DNA of 64,000 nucleotides from Burkholderia cepacia (GTDB lineage: Bacteria > Pseudomonadota > Gammaproteobacteria > Burkholderiales > Burkholderiaceae). How positions within the stretch are numbered: position 1 is the first letter of the stretch; each line of letters begins with the position of its first letter. Positions 16,046-25,647 of the stretch are shown in pieces. The notes under the pieces were generated by a model that was given only the letters and a program-made list of their open reading frames with translations, was not told the origin of the DNA and did not search any database. The position numbers and the translations under genes are program-made. The stretch spans positions 124,001 to 188,000 of the forward strand of contig NZ_CP013442.1 of assembly GCF_001718835.1 (NCBI RefSeq). The letters are read 5' to 3'.

Positions 16046-19000
16046 TCAGATCCGGTCTCGAACCCGCCGCTGCCCGCCGTCCTGACCGGAATTGCCGCCC
16101 GGGCTCCCCGGCGGCAACCCCGGCGGCGGCCCCGTGTCCGTCAGGCTGAACGTCGGCATCGACCCCGGACAATGAAACGTCTGCAGCACGTTGCTGGTCA
16201 GCGGGTTCGCGACACTTCCCGCACTCGTGATGTCGAGCACGGCCTTGCGGCCGTCGAAGTCGAGCGCGACGCGCGTGCGCCCGGGCGTCGCCGTCTCGAT
16301 CACCTGCCCCTTCTGCAGCAGGCGCAGCAGCGCCCACGGGCCGTCGGTCGACACCGTCGACGTGTCGGGCCGGATGCGCGGCTGCGCGGTGATCTCCGCG
16401 TGGACGCCACCACGCGGCCCCGGCCATGTCACCGTGAAAGGCGCGACGGGGCCGTGCTGGTAGAGCGTCGTCTGCCCGTCGACGTCGATCATCAGGCCCG
16501 TGATCGACGGGTCCAGCTCGGGCACCCGGAGGTCGGCCTTCCACGCGAGCTGCCTGCGGCCCGGGTCGCCGAAGAAGATCTCGCGGATCGCCTTCGCATG
16601 CTCGAATGGCTCCAGGTCCGGCCCTTGAACGGGTTCGGTCGCGCCCGGCAACGTCCTGTAGCGCCACGGCTTCGCGGCAGTATCGACAAACGGAGCAAGC
16701 GTTTTCGTGAAGAAGTCGTCGATCACGCCACCTTGCGCGAACATCCGGGTGAAATCGTCGATGCCGACGTCGCGCCTGCTCGTCGCGACGAACGGGTAAT
16801 TGCCTTCGATCGTGAGCCGGCACGCGTCGCCGACGGTCGCTGCAAGCTGCCGCGACAGCAGCTGGCCGATGCCGCGGTTCACCTCGCGCGAGCCCTGCGC
16901 GGACAGTTCCAGCAGCACCGCGCGAACCGGCGCGGGCATCGTGTTCGCGGCCATCTTCAGCTTCGCCGCGGCGTCGTTGGCGGGCGGCATGCTGTTGTTC
17001 GACAGCGGCGCGTCGTCGGCCACGGTCAGCGCGGTGTAGTAGTCGTTCAGCAGGCTCGTCACGCCGTCGAGGCCGGTCCGGGCCGCAGGCGCGGCGGCGG
17101 GCGGCGCGCCCGCCTGCGTGTCCGCGCTGCCCGTCACGATTTCGCGCAGCGCCGCGAAATGACTGTCGACGAGCTCGCGCTCGACGCGCTCCTCGGCGCG
17201 GATGCCGAGCGCCTTGTCCGCTTTCTCCGCCTTCTGGCCGAGCGAGTCGGTCGCCCGTTGCAGGAACGACGGGTCCGCCGCCGCGATCGGCTGGGCGAGG
17301 GTGGTTTCGCGGACCGCCGCGCGCGCAAGGCGCGCAAGCGGTGAATCGGGCGCGGCAAAGCTGCGCAGCACCTTCAGGTTGAACCCGAGGCTCGTGCCGG
17401 TCACGGTGCGGATGTCGCCGAGAAAATCGTCCCACTGCTGCGCGTACTCCATCAGGTACTGGCGGCGGATCGCTTCGGTGAGCGGATCGTCCGCGCCGGT
17501 CACGTCACGCGCGAGCGACGCCGTTTTTTTTTGAGCCTCGCCCAAGTACGAGCGCCCCATCACCCATGCGTCGTCGTCGCGCGCGATCTGAACGAACTCA
17601 GGCAGCCGCTTGTCGAACAGATTCCGATAGCCATCGAACGTGAAAAGACCCGACACGCCGCGCGACAACGGTGCGTCGCTCGCACGCGTGAACACCGTGC
17701 CGGCCTGCGGGCCAACCGCGCGCAGCAACGTAAACTCATCGGGTGCTTCCTTGAGCATTGCCGCCTTCGCGCGCTGGTAAAGGCGGTCGGTGGCATTGCT
17801 GCCGTCAAGAAAGGCACGTGCCTGCTGTACCAGAGCGTCATTGCGAATCAGCGGAGACTGCACGACACGCTCCCCGGAGAAGAGCTGCCCGACGTGGGAA
17901 ACCATCGACGCGCGGCCGCCGAACACCGCCGCGCTGTCGGTGCGGGCCCAGTCGTCGAGCACCCACGTCTCGACCTGCGCGGCATTGAAGCGCGTCTTGT
18001 CGTACAGCATCAGGTACACGCGAAGCGCATCGTAGGCGGCCTTCGGGTCGCGGTTCGCGATCGCCTGCGCGAGCACGGCCTCGATGCGCTTGACGAGCTG
18101 CGGCAGCAGCAGGTTGTCTTCGAGCGCATCGTAGGTGCGGCGGCTTTCCGCGACGACGCCGGGCGGCGTGTACAGGCCGAAGCGCCAGCCGCCCGACGGG
18201 TCCGACAGGTCGAGGCCGGGGAAGGTCGGCAGGTAGCGCGCGTCGGTCAGCACGTCGGGCACGGCCTCGGGCTTCGGCGCCTTGTACAGCTGTCCGACCC
18301 GGGCGCCGAGCGCGGCGGTCTTGCGCGCGATCGCGTCGAGATAGTCGCTGTTGTTGCCCATGCTGACGCGCAGGCCGATCGCCAGCCACGCGAACAGCAG
18401 CAGCGCGAGCGCGTGGCCGGTCAGGCGCAGCGTGCGGAAGCGGTACTCCCAGCGCAGGTTGGGGGACACGAGATGCATGTCCGGAAACACGATCTTCGTG
18501 AGCAGGTCGTGGAGGAAGAAGCCCTGGTTGCTTTCGTGCGCGGGCGCGGCCGTGGCCGGCACGCGTCCGATGACGGCCGCGAGACGCTGCACCACGGTGC
18601 GCCGCTCAACCACGATCTCGTCGCCGGTCTGCGCGGCGCTCGTGAAGTACACGCCGCGCAGCGTCGCGTGGCGCTGCGTGTCGTCGTAGCGGGAATCGAC
18701 GAACACGTGGTCGATCAACGCGTCGAGCGAGCGCATCAGCACGAGGAATTCCTCGGCGAACGCGGCGAGCCGGCGACGTCTGAGCGTATCGTGCTCCTCC
18801 AGCAAGCGCGCATTGACGCCGGCGGCGAGCCGCGCGGCCAGCGCGTCCAGCTCGGCCGCGCAGCGTGCGCGGAACCCGTCGGTCGCCAGGGTCTCCGTGC
18901 CGTACGGGAGCGTGAAGCCCCAGGTCTGCGCGCGGCCTTCCGTGGTCAGTGAGCTGAAGTACTCGCTGAAGCCGGGCAGCTGGTCCATCTTCGTGATCAC

Positions 19001-20164
19001 GAGATAGACGGGGAAGCGGATGCCGAGCTCCGTGCGCAGATCGGCGAGCCGCGCGCGCAACGCGGCGGCTTCGGCGTCGCGTGCATGCTCGTCGGCGCCG
19101 GCCAGCTCGGCGACGTCGACGGCGAGCAGCGCGCCGTTGATCGGCGCGCGAGGGCGATGCTTGCGCAGCACGCGCAGGAAGCCGAGCCACTCGGCCTCGT
19201 CGACGGTCTGCCGCCATGCGCGGTCGTCTTCCTGCGCGCCGCCGGTGCCGGCCGACGCGGTGGCGCGATCCCGGGCCGCAGCCTGCGCATCGTGACGGGT
19301 GGCGTCGGCGTGGCCTGCGGCCCCGGCCGCGTCCCGCTGCGCGGCCGATGGATCGGTCGACGGCGCGGTCGACGGCGCGGCCGGGCGCGGCGGCAGCGCA
19401 TGCCGCGACGTGCCGTGCCGCGTGTAATGGCCGGCCGTGTCGATCAGCACCGCGTCGTTCGTCAGCCACCAGTCGACGGCGCCGTCATGGTGCGCGGGCA
19501 TGCCTGCCGCGCGCTGCATCTGCGACGCCACCGGAAACGACAGGCCGGCGTTGAGCAGCGCGCTGGTCTTGCCGGACGCCGCCGAGCCGAGTGTGATGTA
19601 CCAGGGCAACTCGTACAAATAGCGCTTGCCCTGGAACAGCTTGCCGAGGCCGCGTGCGCCGGTGCGCATCGATTTCAGGCGCGCGAGCGCGCCGGCAACT
19701 GCAGCGTTCACGCGCACCAGCCGGCCGGCGGCGGGCGACGCCTCGCTGCGGCTGCCGAACTCGACGAGGTGCTTGAGGAAGTCCGGGTCGCTGCGCATCT
19801 TGCGCAGCAGCAGGAACGCGAGGTAGACGACGAACAGCGCGAGCACGACCGCGATCGCGATCACCCGCGCGGATTCCGGCGCGAACGGCGTGGCGGGCCC
19901 GAACGCGAGCAGCGGCGACGCATGCCAGATCAGCAGGCACAGCAGCGCGACAAACACGATGCTGATCGACCATCCCACGAGCCAGAGCAGCACACCGGCC
20001 AGCAGCAGCGCGATCACGACGACGCGCATGCCAGCCCCGGCGAGCGGCTTGAGCCCGCCGAATGCGAAAAACGGACCGACGAACCAGATCACCAGCGCGA
20101 CGACGGCGAGCGCGGCGAACGCGAGGAACTGGCGCGAAGCCAGAAACGACAGGACCTTGTTCAT
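16046..20164 (-). CDS. tssM: TssM, inner-membrane IcmF-type subunit of T6SS
   Basis: At 1372 aa this is the largest membrane-complex subunit. Two transmembrane helices lie near residues 12-34 and 47-90, with another near 102-121. A P-loop follows at G193-T200 (GSAASGKT), then the cytoplasmic NTPase-like region, a third anchoring segment (LTGHALALLLFAWLAIG), and a long periplasmic domain with the IcmF-related and C-terminal beta domains (FTVTWPGPRGG, WALLRLLQKG). A low-complexity Ala/Pro/Thr-rich insertion around residues 255-310 makes it longer than many homologues. The C-terminus ends in a Pro/Gly-rich tail. It is last in the minus-strand arm, 20 bp after tssL. It forms the trans-envelope channel with TssL and TssJ. 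Confidence 0.95.
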   Translation of the reverse strand: MNKVLSFLASRQFLAFAALAVVALVIWFVGPFFAFGGLKPLAGAGMRVVVIALLLAGVLLWLVGWSISIVFVALLCLLIWHASPLLAFGPATPFAPESARVIAIAVVLALFVVYLAFLLLRKMRSDPDFLKHLVEFGSRSEASPAAGRLVRVNAAVAGALARLKSMRTGARGLGKLFQGKRYLYELPWYITLGSAASGKTSALLNAGLSFPVASQMQRAAGMPAHHDGAVDWWLTNDAVLIDTAGHYTRHGTSRHALPPRPAAPSTAPSTDPSAAQRDAAGAAGHADATRHDAQAAARDRATASAGTGGAQEDDRAWRQTVDEAEWLGFLRVLRKHRPRAPINGALLAVDVAELAGADEHARDAEAAALRARLADLRTELGIRFPVYLVITKMDQLPGFSEYFSSLTTEGRAQTWGFTLPYGTETLATDGFRARCAAELDALAARLAAGVNARLLEEHDTLRRRRLAAFAEEFLVLMRSLDALIDHVFVDSRYDDTQRHATLRGVYFTSAAQTGDEIVVERRTVVQRLAAVIGRVPATAAPAHESNQGFFLHDLLTKIVFPDMHLVSPNLRWEYRFRTLRLTGHALALLLFAWLAIGLRVSMGNNSDYLDAIARKTAALGARVGQLYKAPKPEAVPDVLTDARYLPTFPGLDLSDPSGGWRFGLYTPPGVVAESRRTYDALEDNLLLPQLVKRIEAVLAQAIANRDPKAAYDALRVYLMLYDKTRFNAAQVETWVLDDWARTDSAAVFGGRASMVSHVGQLFSGERVVQSPLIRNDALVQQARAFLDGSNATDRLYQRAKAAMLKEAPDEFTLLRAVGPQAGTVFTRASDAPLSRGVSGLFTFDGYRNLFDKRLPEFVQIARDDDAWVMGRSYLGEAQKKTASLARDVTGADDPLTEAIRRQYLMEYAQQWDDFLGDIRTVTGTSLGFNLKVLRSFAAPDSPLARLARAAVRETTLAQPIAAADPSFLQRATDSLGQKAEKADKALGIRAEERVERELVDSHFAALREIVTGSADTQAGAPPAAAPAARTGLDGVTSLLNDYYTALTVADDAPLSNNSMPPANDAAAKLKMAANTMPAPVRAVLLELSAQGSREVNRGIGQLLSRQLAATVGDACRLTIEGNYPFVATSRRDVGIDDFTRMFAQGGVIDDFFTKTLAPFVDTAAKPWRYRTLPGATEPVQGPDLEPFEHAKAIREIFFGDPGRRQLAWKADLRVPELDPSITGLMIDVDGQTTLYQHGPVAPFTVTWPGPRGGVHAEITAQPRIRPDTSTVSTDGPWALLRLLQKGQVIETATPGRTRVALDFDGRKAVLDITSAGSVANPLTSNVLQTFHCPGSMPTFSLTDTGPPPGLPPGSPGGNSGQDGGQRRVRDRI

Positions 20165-20183
20165 GTCGGTAGTCGAGTGGCAG

Positions 20184-21476
20184 TTAGGGCGCGACGGTGA
20201 TTTCGACGCGGCGGTTCTGTGCGCGCCCCTGCGCGGTGCGGTTGTCGCCGATCGGGTTCGCCGCGCCCTTGCCGAGCGCCGCGAGCCGGTTCGCCGGCAC
20301 GCCGGCGGCCTGCAGCATCTGCATCACCTGCGTCGCGCGCGCGTCGGACAGCGCTTCGTTCGACGGGAACGCGCTGCCCCTGGCCGGGGCGTTGTCGGTG
20401 TAGCCGAGCACCGTCACCTTGCCCGGCACCCTGGCGATCTCGGCGGCGATCTTCGCGATCAGCGGCCCGCTCGATGCGTTCACTGCCGCCTTGCCCGGCC
20501 GGAACATCGCGTCGCCGCGGAACGTGACGGCGCTGCGGCGAGCGTCTTCGTCGACGCTGACGGTGCCGGCGGCGATCTCGTTCCTGAGCAGCGCGGCAAG
20601 ACGCAGCGCGGGCGCGGCCGGGGGCGGCGGCGGCGTCATGCGGCCGATCGCGGCGATCTGCTTCTCGACTTCCTCGCCGCGAGTCAGCAGCGCGTACTTG
20701 AAGTAGCCGAACGCGCCGAGCAGCAGCACCGACAGCGCGGTGGCCGTGATCCACACGGGGAAATCGTGGATCGACAGGCGCCTGCCGCGCGCGCCGGATT
20801 GCCAGTGCGGCGACAGCGCGACGGACACCGGCCCGTGCTGCGCCGCGAGCTCGTTGTGGAGCCGCTGGCGCACGGCCTCGTGCTTGCGCTGGCCGTCGGC
20901 TTCGTAGCGGTAGCGGCCCTCGAAGCCGAGGCTCAGCACCCGGTAGATGACTTCGAGCAGGTCGAGGTGCTCCTGCGGCGCGTTCATCAGCCGCCCGATC
21001 AGCAGGTACACCTTGTCGCCGCCCTGGCGGTCCTCGTGGAAGGTGGTCGCGAGCCCTTCGCTGATCCATGCGCCGAGGCTCCCGTCGCCGGAGCGCGCCC
21101 ACGCGGTCTGCATCGCGGCCTCGTCGAGCGCGGTGCACAGGCAGTAGCGCGCGCCGAGCACGTGATCGCGGCGCAGGTTCGCCTGCTCGCAGAAGCGCTG
21201 GAACAGCCGCACTTCCTGTTCGAGCAGCAGCCGCAGTTGGCGGATGCCTTCGCGGTCGAGCTGGTCGGGCATGTCGGCCAGCGCCCGCAACAGCGGCCGG
21301 CTCGCTTCCAGCAGCGGGTTGCGGGCGGCCTGGATCGCGGCGAGGCGGGCGGCGGGCGGCTCCGCCGGCGGCACGGGCGCGGCGCCGCGCGGTGCGAGCG
21401 GCGTGGGCGTCATGGTGGCAGCGCCACGCGTTTCCGGACCGGACGGCTCCGGACGGTACACGGCTTCTGAGGTCAC
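20184..21476 (-). CDS. tssL: TssL with C-terminal OmpA/MotB peptidoglycan-binding domain
   Basis: This 430-aa protein combines three parts. A disordered Pro/Ala-rich N-terminus covers residues 1-45. The DotU/IcmH cytoplasmic domain (about 50-215) contains RHYVLGARYCLCTALDEA-like sequence and GRYRYEADG. One transmembrane helix (about 236-258) precedes a Pro-rich linker (MTPPPPPAAPA) and an OmpA-like domain (about 310-430) with GYTDNAP and NRRVEITV, which anchors the complex to peptidoglycan. TssL variants with a fused OmpA domain do not need a separate TagL, and none is seen here. It lies between tssK and tssM in the same operon. Confidence 0.95.
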   Translation of the reverse strand: MTSEAVYRPEPSGPETRGAATMTPTPLAPRGAAPVPPAEPPAARLAAIQAARNPLLEASRPLLRALADMPDQLDREGIRQLRLLLEQEVRLFQRFCEQANLRRDHVLGARYCLCTALDEAAMQTAWARSGDGSLGAWISEGLATTFHEDRQGGDKVYLLIGRLMNAPQEHLDLLEVIYRVLSLGFEGRYRYEADGQRKHEAVRQRLHNELAAQHGPVSVALSPHWQSGARGRRLSIHDFPVWITATALSVLLLGAFGYFKYALLTRGEEVEKQIAAIGRMTPPPPPAAPALRLAALLRNEIAAGTVSVDEDARRSAVTFRGDAMFRPGKAAVNASSGPLIAKIAAEIARVPGKVTVLGYTDNAPARGSAFPSNEALSDARATQVMQMLQAAGVPANRLAALGKGAANPIGDNRTAQGRAQNRRVEITVAP

Positions 21477-21552
21477 TGGCTTTCCCCCGATTGGTTCGAT
21501 TCGTCAGGATGACGGACCATGCGGAACGGCCGTCCGCTCGTGCACTACGCGG

Positions 21553-22899
21553 CTAGCCGCGAATGCCCCACAGCTCCAGCTTCAGCGCCGGAAACTCGCC
21601 CGCGACGTGCAGCGCGAGCCCGCCGTGCCGCGCGACTTCCTCCCACAGCGGCCCGGTGCGCGCGAGCTCGTAGTAGACGTAGCCCGCGTTAAACGGAATC
21701 TGCCGCGGCGGCACCGGGAGCGCCTGCAGCGCGATGCCGGACAGGTGGCTGCGCACCAGGTCCGGCAGGCGCTCGGACGGCCCGGCCTTCGCCTGCGCGG
21801 CGAACTGCTGCTGTAGCAGGTCGGGCGGCATCTGCGCGTGCACCGCGAGCACGACCGCGCTGAAGCCCTGCATGTCGGCCGGGTCGACGACGGCGTTGCG
21901 CATCCCGTGGCCCTGGTCGGCGAGCGCGATGCTCTGCGCACTTCGCACCAGCACGGCGTTGAGCAGCCGATGCGTGTCGTCGACCACCGGCTTCAGGCAA
22001 AGATGCGGCGCGACGTGCTGGTACGGCGGATGCGAGTCGAGCGGGCGGCGCGTGTCGGTGCGCACGTAGGTCGACAGCTCGCCCGCCATGCTGACGAACA
22101 GCGCATACAGGTCGGCGGGCGACGTGGTCGGCACGCGCAGCATGTGCTGCAGCAACGGCTCGTACCGGTTCAGGATCTGCAGCAGCAGGTAGTCGGACAC
22201 TTCGGCGGTCGTGCCGGGCTTGCCGTCCGCGCCGGTCAGGCGCTCGGCGAGCGCGTTCGCGCGCAGCCGCGTCAAGTCGTGGAGCTTCGCGAGCCAGCTC
22301 GCGAGCAGGTCGCTCGCGCCGTAGCCGACCACCGGCGGCACCAGAGTGTCGTCGAGCTCGATGCTCGCGTCGGCGCGGATCGTCTTCACGCGCGTCAGCG
22401 CGAGGCCGATCCACGCGTCCGTCAATTCCTTCTCGGGCACCAGGCGCAGCCGCAGGTTCGACAGCTGGACCGTCTTCGGCCCCTGGCCGATCGAGTTCGT
22501 GTCGCGCAGGTCGGTGTCGAACACGACGTAGCGCGCGAGCGAGTCCGCGGCATGCTCGAACGCGGTCTCCTCGCCGTTCGGCACGCGGATCGGCACGGCC
22601 AGGTAGATCAGCTGGTCGAGGTGCTCGGGGCGGATCGTGAGCGGCGCGGGCGGCGGCGTGCTGCCGGGCGCATCGAACGGTGTGCCGTCGGCGAACACGC
22701 CGCTCGCCGATTTCACGACGATCTTGCCGAGCGCGGGCGCCTCGGTGTCGAGGCTGTAATGGCTGAAGCCGAAGAAAAACGGCGACAGCGGCGCCGCCCG
22801 CTTGTGCGCATAGTGTTCGAGGTAGCGCTCCTGCTGCTGGAACAGCTGCGGGCGCATGAACAGCCCCTCGCTCCAGACGACCTTGTTATGCCAGCTCAT
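21553..22899 (-). CDS. tssK: TssK, baseplate-to-membrane-complex connector
   Basis: At 448 aa this is normal TssK length. The start MSWHNKVVWSEGLFMRPQLFQQQERYLE is nearly diagnostic for the family, followed by the shoulder domain (IYLAVPIRVPNGEE, LRLVPEKEL) and helical bundle. The C-terminal head (FNAGYVYYELARTGPLWEE, GGLALHVAGEFPALKLELWGIRG) is the part that binds the TssM/TssL complex. It is cytoplasmic. It sits 27 bp after tssJ and 76 bp before tssL in the minus-strand operon. Confidence 0.95.
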   Translation of the reverse strand: MSWHNKVVWSEGLFMRPQLFQQQERYLEHYAHKRAAPLSPFFFGFSHYSLDTEAPALGKIVVKSASGVFADGTPFDAPGSTPPPAPLTIRPEHLDQLIYLAVPIRVPNGEETAFEHAADSLARYVVFDTDLRDTNSIGQGPKTVQLSNLRLRLVPEKELTDAWIGLALTRVKTIRADASIELDDTLVPPVVGYGASDLLASWLAKLHDLTRLRANALAERLTGADGKPGTTAEVSDYLLLQILNRYEPLLQHMLRVPTTSPADLYALFVSMAGELSTYVRTDTRRPLDSHPPYQHVAPHLCLKPVVDDTHRLLNAVLVRSAQSIALADQGHGMRNAVVDPADMQGFSAVVLAVHAQMPPDLLQQQFAAQAKAGPSERLPDLVRSHLSGIALQALPVPPRQIPFNAGYVYYELARTGPLWEEVARHGGLALHVAGEFPALKLELWGIRG

Positions 22900-22926
22900 G
22901 GTTTCTTTCCGACGTTCGTGTCAGTG

Positions 22927-23439
22927 TCATTTGGCGGGTTCGGTGATCTTGACCGCGTTGCTGTCGAGATCGATGGTCAGCTTCAGCTTCGACGACCACA
23001 CGCGATACCACGCCGCGTCGTGCGCGGCCGGCAGCGGGTAGACCGACCGCCACACCGCGTTCGGCAGGTCGCGATAGGCCGCGACCACGCCGAGCGCGGT
23101 CGTCGCGGGATCGGCCTTGCGCTTGATCGCGCGGTGCTCGCCCGGGCGCAGCAGGAACTGCTCGCGCGCGACGAGATCGTCGGCCAGCACGGTCTTGTCG
23201 CGGTCCTGCAGCGTGAAGAAGTCGGCGGCGTTGAACGCGCCGTCGGTCTTCAGCTCGTAGAGGCGCACCACGATCGGCGCCGCGCGGTTGCGGTCGTCCG
23301 GGTTGACCGTGGGCGCCGCGTTCACGGCCAGGTCGAGCAGCAGCGGTTCCTTCGGCTTCGGCGTGCCGCTCGCGCACGCGGCGAACAGCAGCGCGCAGGC
23401 CACGGCGGTAGCGGCGGTAACGGGAGTGATCGGGCGCAT
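22927..23439 (-). CDS. tssJ: TssJ outer-membrane lipoprotein
   Basis: This 170-aa protein has a lipoprotein signal ending in the lipobox FAAC (C22 of MRPITPVTAATAVACALLFAAC). The mature domain is the small beta-sandwich of TssJ, with PIVVRLYELKTDGAFNAADFF and the L1-type loop region, ending near VWSSKLKLTIDLDSNAVKI. TssJ is anchored in the outer membrane and binds the periplasmic C-terminal domain of TssM. It follows hcp by 90 bp. Confidence 0.93.
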   Translation of the reverse strand: MRPITPVTAATAVACALLFAACASGTPKPKEPLLLDLAVNAAPTVNPDDRNRAAPIVVRLYELKTDGAFNAADFFTLQDRDKTVLADDLVAREQFLLRPGEHRAIKRKADPATTALGVVAAYRDLPNAVWRSVYPLPAAHDAAWYRVWSSKLKLTIDLDSNAVKITEPAK

Positions 23440-23529
23440 TCGGGTGCACGGTGCCGGGGGAGGTCGGTCGAAGGCGGGCGCGGCCCGGCGGGCGTCGTCG
23501 ACGCTCCGCCGGGGCCGCGGGGCCGCCGC

Positions 23530-24015
23530 TCAGGCTTCCTTGTTGCCCTTGATGTCGAAGCTCGCCGTGACGGCGCCGCCGCTACCGCCCTGCGCGTTCT
23601 GCACGACATACTCCTGCTTGACCTTCGAGAACGACAGCGACACCGTCTCGCGGCTGCGTTCGGTGTCGGTGCGGCTGCCCGACGGCTTCACGCGCGTGAC
23701 GATCACGTCGCTCATCGTGAGCTTCAGATACTCGAGCGGGTTGCCGCCGGCCTTGCGCATCACCAGCACGGCTTGGTCGATGTGCTTGCCCGTCAGCGCG
23801 TACTTCATCAGGTTCGGGCTCGCGCGATCGATGTTGTGTTCGAACGTGAGATCCCTGACGGTCGCCTTCCCCGCGCCGCCGCCGCTCCCCGAATGCATCG
23901 ACGATTCCTGCAGGATTTCCCAGTCCCAGTTCAGGATCTCGATCTCGTCCTTGTGCTTGTCGTCGAGCGATTCGCCGTTGATGCCGTCGATCTTCAGAAA
24001 AATGTCCTGTGCCAT
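23530..24015 (-). CDS. hcp: Hcp (TssD), T6SS inner-tube protein
   Basis: This 161-aa Hcp begins MAQDIFLKIDGINGESLDDK and contains the usual EIEILNWDWEI strand, LTFEHNIDRASPNLMKYAL, and VSLSFSKVKQEYVVQ. It forms stacked hexameric rings that carry effectors and is both structural and secreted. There is no signal peptide, as expected. It lies downstream of tssC, separated by 105 bp containing strong stem-loops that may set a separate level of hcp message. A Gly/Ser-rich loop near residues 42-50 is mildly variable. Confidence 0.96.
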   Translation of the reverse strand: MAQDIFLKIDGINGESLDDKHKDEIEILNWDWEILQESSMHSGSGGGAGKATVRDLTFEHNIDRASPNLMKYALTGKHIDQAVLVMRKAGGNPLEYLKLTMSDVIVTRVKPSGSRTDTERSRETVSLSFSKVKQEYVVQNAQGGSGGAVTASFDIKGNKEA

Positions 24016-24039
24016 GTGCTTGCTCTCTCAGGTGAAGGT

Positions 24040-24111
24040 AAAAACGGCCGGTCTCACGGGGCGCCGGATGCGGCGGGGCCGTGATTCCGGCCGGCGGTGG
24101 GGACGCCGGCC
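24040..24111 (-). promoter_or_regulatory. Stem-loops between tssC and hcp, possible partial terminator
   Basis: On the minus strand, just past the tssC stop, a perfect 8-bp stem (24089-24096 with 24104-24111, seven-base loop) is followed by a second stem (24077-24082 with 24044-24049) that ends in five Ts (complement of 24040-24044). This looks like an attenuator or a 5' stabiliser for hcp mRNA. Confidence 0.4.
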
Positions 24112-24120
24112 TGCATGGGC

Positions 24121-25614
24121 TCAGGCGGCTTCCTTGATCGACGGCAGCTTCGTCACGAGCCGCAGCGAAACGGTCAGCCCTTCGAGCTGGAAGTGCGGGC
24201 GCAGGAAGAACTTCGCCTGGTAGTAGCCGGGATTGCCTTCCACGTCCTCGACGAGCACCTCGGCCGCCGCCAGCGGCCGGCGTGCCTTCGTGTCCTGCGA
24301 CGAGTTCGCGGGATCGGCGTCGACGTAGTGCATGATCCATTCGTTGAGCCAGCGCTGCATGGCCTCGCGCTCCTTGAACGCGCCGATCTTGTCGCGCACG
24401 ATGCACTTCAGGTAGTGCGCGAAGCGCGAGCAGGCGAACAGGTACGGCAGGCGCGCCGACAGGTTCGCGTTGGCGGTTGCGTCGGCGTCGTGATACTCGG
24501 CCGGCTTCTGCAGCGACTGGGCGCCGATGAAGGTCGCGTGATCGGTGTTCTTGCGATGCACGAGCGGGATGAAACCGTTCTTCGACAGTTCGGCCTCGCG
24601 ACGATCCGAAATCGCGATCTCGGTGGGGCACTTCATGTCGATCCCGCCGTCGTCCGTCGGGAACGTATGGCACGGCAGGTTCTCGACCGTGCCGCCGGAT
24701 TCGACGCCGCGGATCAGCGAGCACCAGCCGTATTGCTTGAACGAGCGGTTGATGTTGACACCCATCGCGTATGCCGCGTTGGCCCACGCGTAGTGGCGGT
24801 GGTCGGCGCCGTTCGTGTCTTCCTCGAAATCGAACTCGTCGACCGGATTGGTCTTCGCGCCATACGGCAGGCGCGCGAGGAAGCGCGGCATCGCAAGGCC
24901 GACGTAGCGCGCGTCCTCGGTATTGCGCAGCGAATTCCACGCGGTGTATTCGAGGTTCTGCGTAAAGATCTTCGTCAGATCGCGCGGGTTGGCCAGCTCC
25001 TGCCACGACTCCATCTGCAGTACTGAAGGCGACGCGCCTGAAATGAACGGCGTGTGCGCGGCCGCCGCCACCTTCGCGATCGAGCCGAGCAGGTCGACGT
25101 CCGGCGGCGTATGGTCGAAGTAGTAGTCGGCCACGATGCACCCGTACGGCTCGCCGCCGAGCTGGCCGTATTCCTGCTCGTAGATCTGCTTGAAGAGCGG
25201 GCTCTGGTCCCACGCCAGCCCCTTGTAGCGACGCATCGTGCGATGCAGCTCGGTCTTCGAGACGTCCATCACGCGGATCTTCAGGTGCTCGTCCGTCTCG
25301 GTGTTCGACACGAGGTGGTTCAGGCCGCGCCACGCGGATTCGAGCGCCTGGTAGTCGTCGTGATGCAGGATCAGGTTGATCTGCTCGGAAAGCTTGTGGT
25401 CGATCTGCGCGATGATGGCCGCGATGCTCTTGTACGCGTCGTCGCTGATCGTGATCGACTGCACGAGCGCCTGCTCCGCGAGCGTGCGGACCGCGAACTC
25501 GACGGCCTCGCGGGCCTGCTCGGTCTTCGGCCGGAACTCGTGCGTGAGCAGTTGCGCGAAGTCGGACTGCGATTCGTATTCGGCGACGGCCGCTTGCGTG
25601 TGTGTTTTTTTCAT
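24121..25614 (-). CDS. tssC: TssC, large contractile-sheath subunit
   Basis: At 497 aa this matches TssC/VipB length. Clear family sequence runs throughout: ALESAWRGLNHLVSNTETDE, VMDVSKTELHRTMRRYKGL, YGCIVADYYFDHTPPDVDLL, FLARLPYGAKTNPVDEFDFE, FACSRFAHYLKCIVRDKIGA and the C-terminal FFLRPHFQLEGLTVSLRLV. It assembles with TssB into the sheath around the Hcp tube. It lies 33 bp after tssB in the same operon. Confidence 0.97.
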   Translation of the reverse strand: MKKTHTQAAVAEYESQSDFAQLLTHEFRPKTEQAREAVEFAVRTLAEQALVQSITISDDAYKSIAAIIAQIDHKLSEQINLILHHDDYQALESAWRGLNHLVSNTETDEHLKIRVMDVSKTELHRTMRRYKGLAWDQSPLFKQIYEQEYGQLGGEPYGCIVADYYFDHTPPDVDLLGSIAKVAAAAHTPFISGASPSVLQMESWQELANPRDLTKIFTQNLEYTAWNSLRNTEDARYVGLAMPRFLARLPYGAKTNPVDEFDFEEDTNGADHRHYAWANAAYAMGVNINRSFKQYGWCSLIRGVESGGTVENLPCHTFPTDDGGIDMKCPTEIAISDRREAELSKNGFIPLVHRKNTDHATFIGAQSLQKPAEYHDADATANANLSARLPYLFACSRFAHYLKCIVRDKIGAFKEREAMQRWLNEWIMHYVDADPANSSQDTKARRPLAAAEVLVEDVEGNPGYYQAKFFLRPHFQLEGLTVSLRLVTKLPSIKEAA

Positions 25615-25647
25615 GATGCGTTTCTCCGGGTTGCGCCGTTCGGCCGG

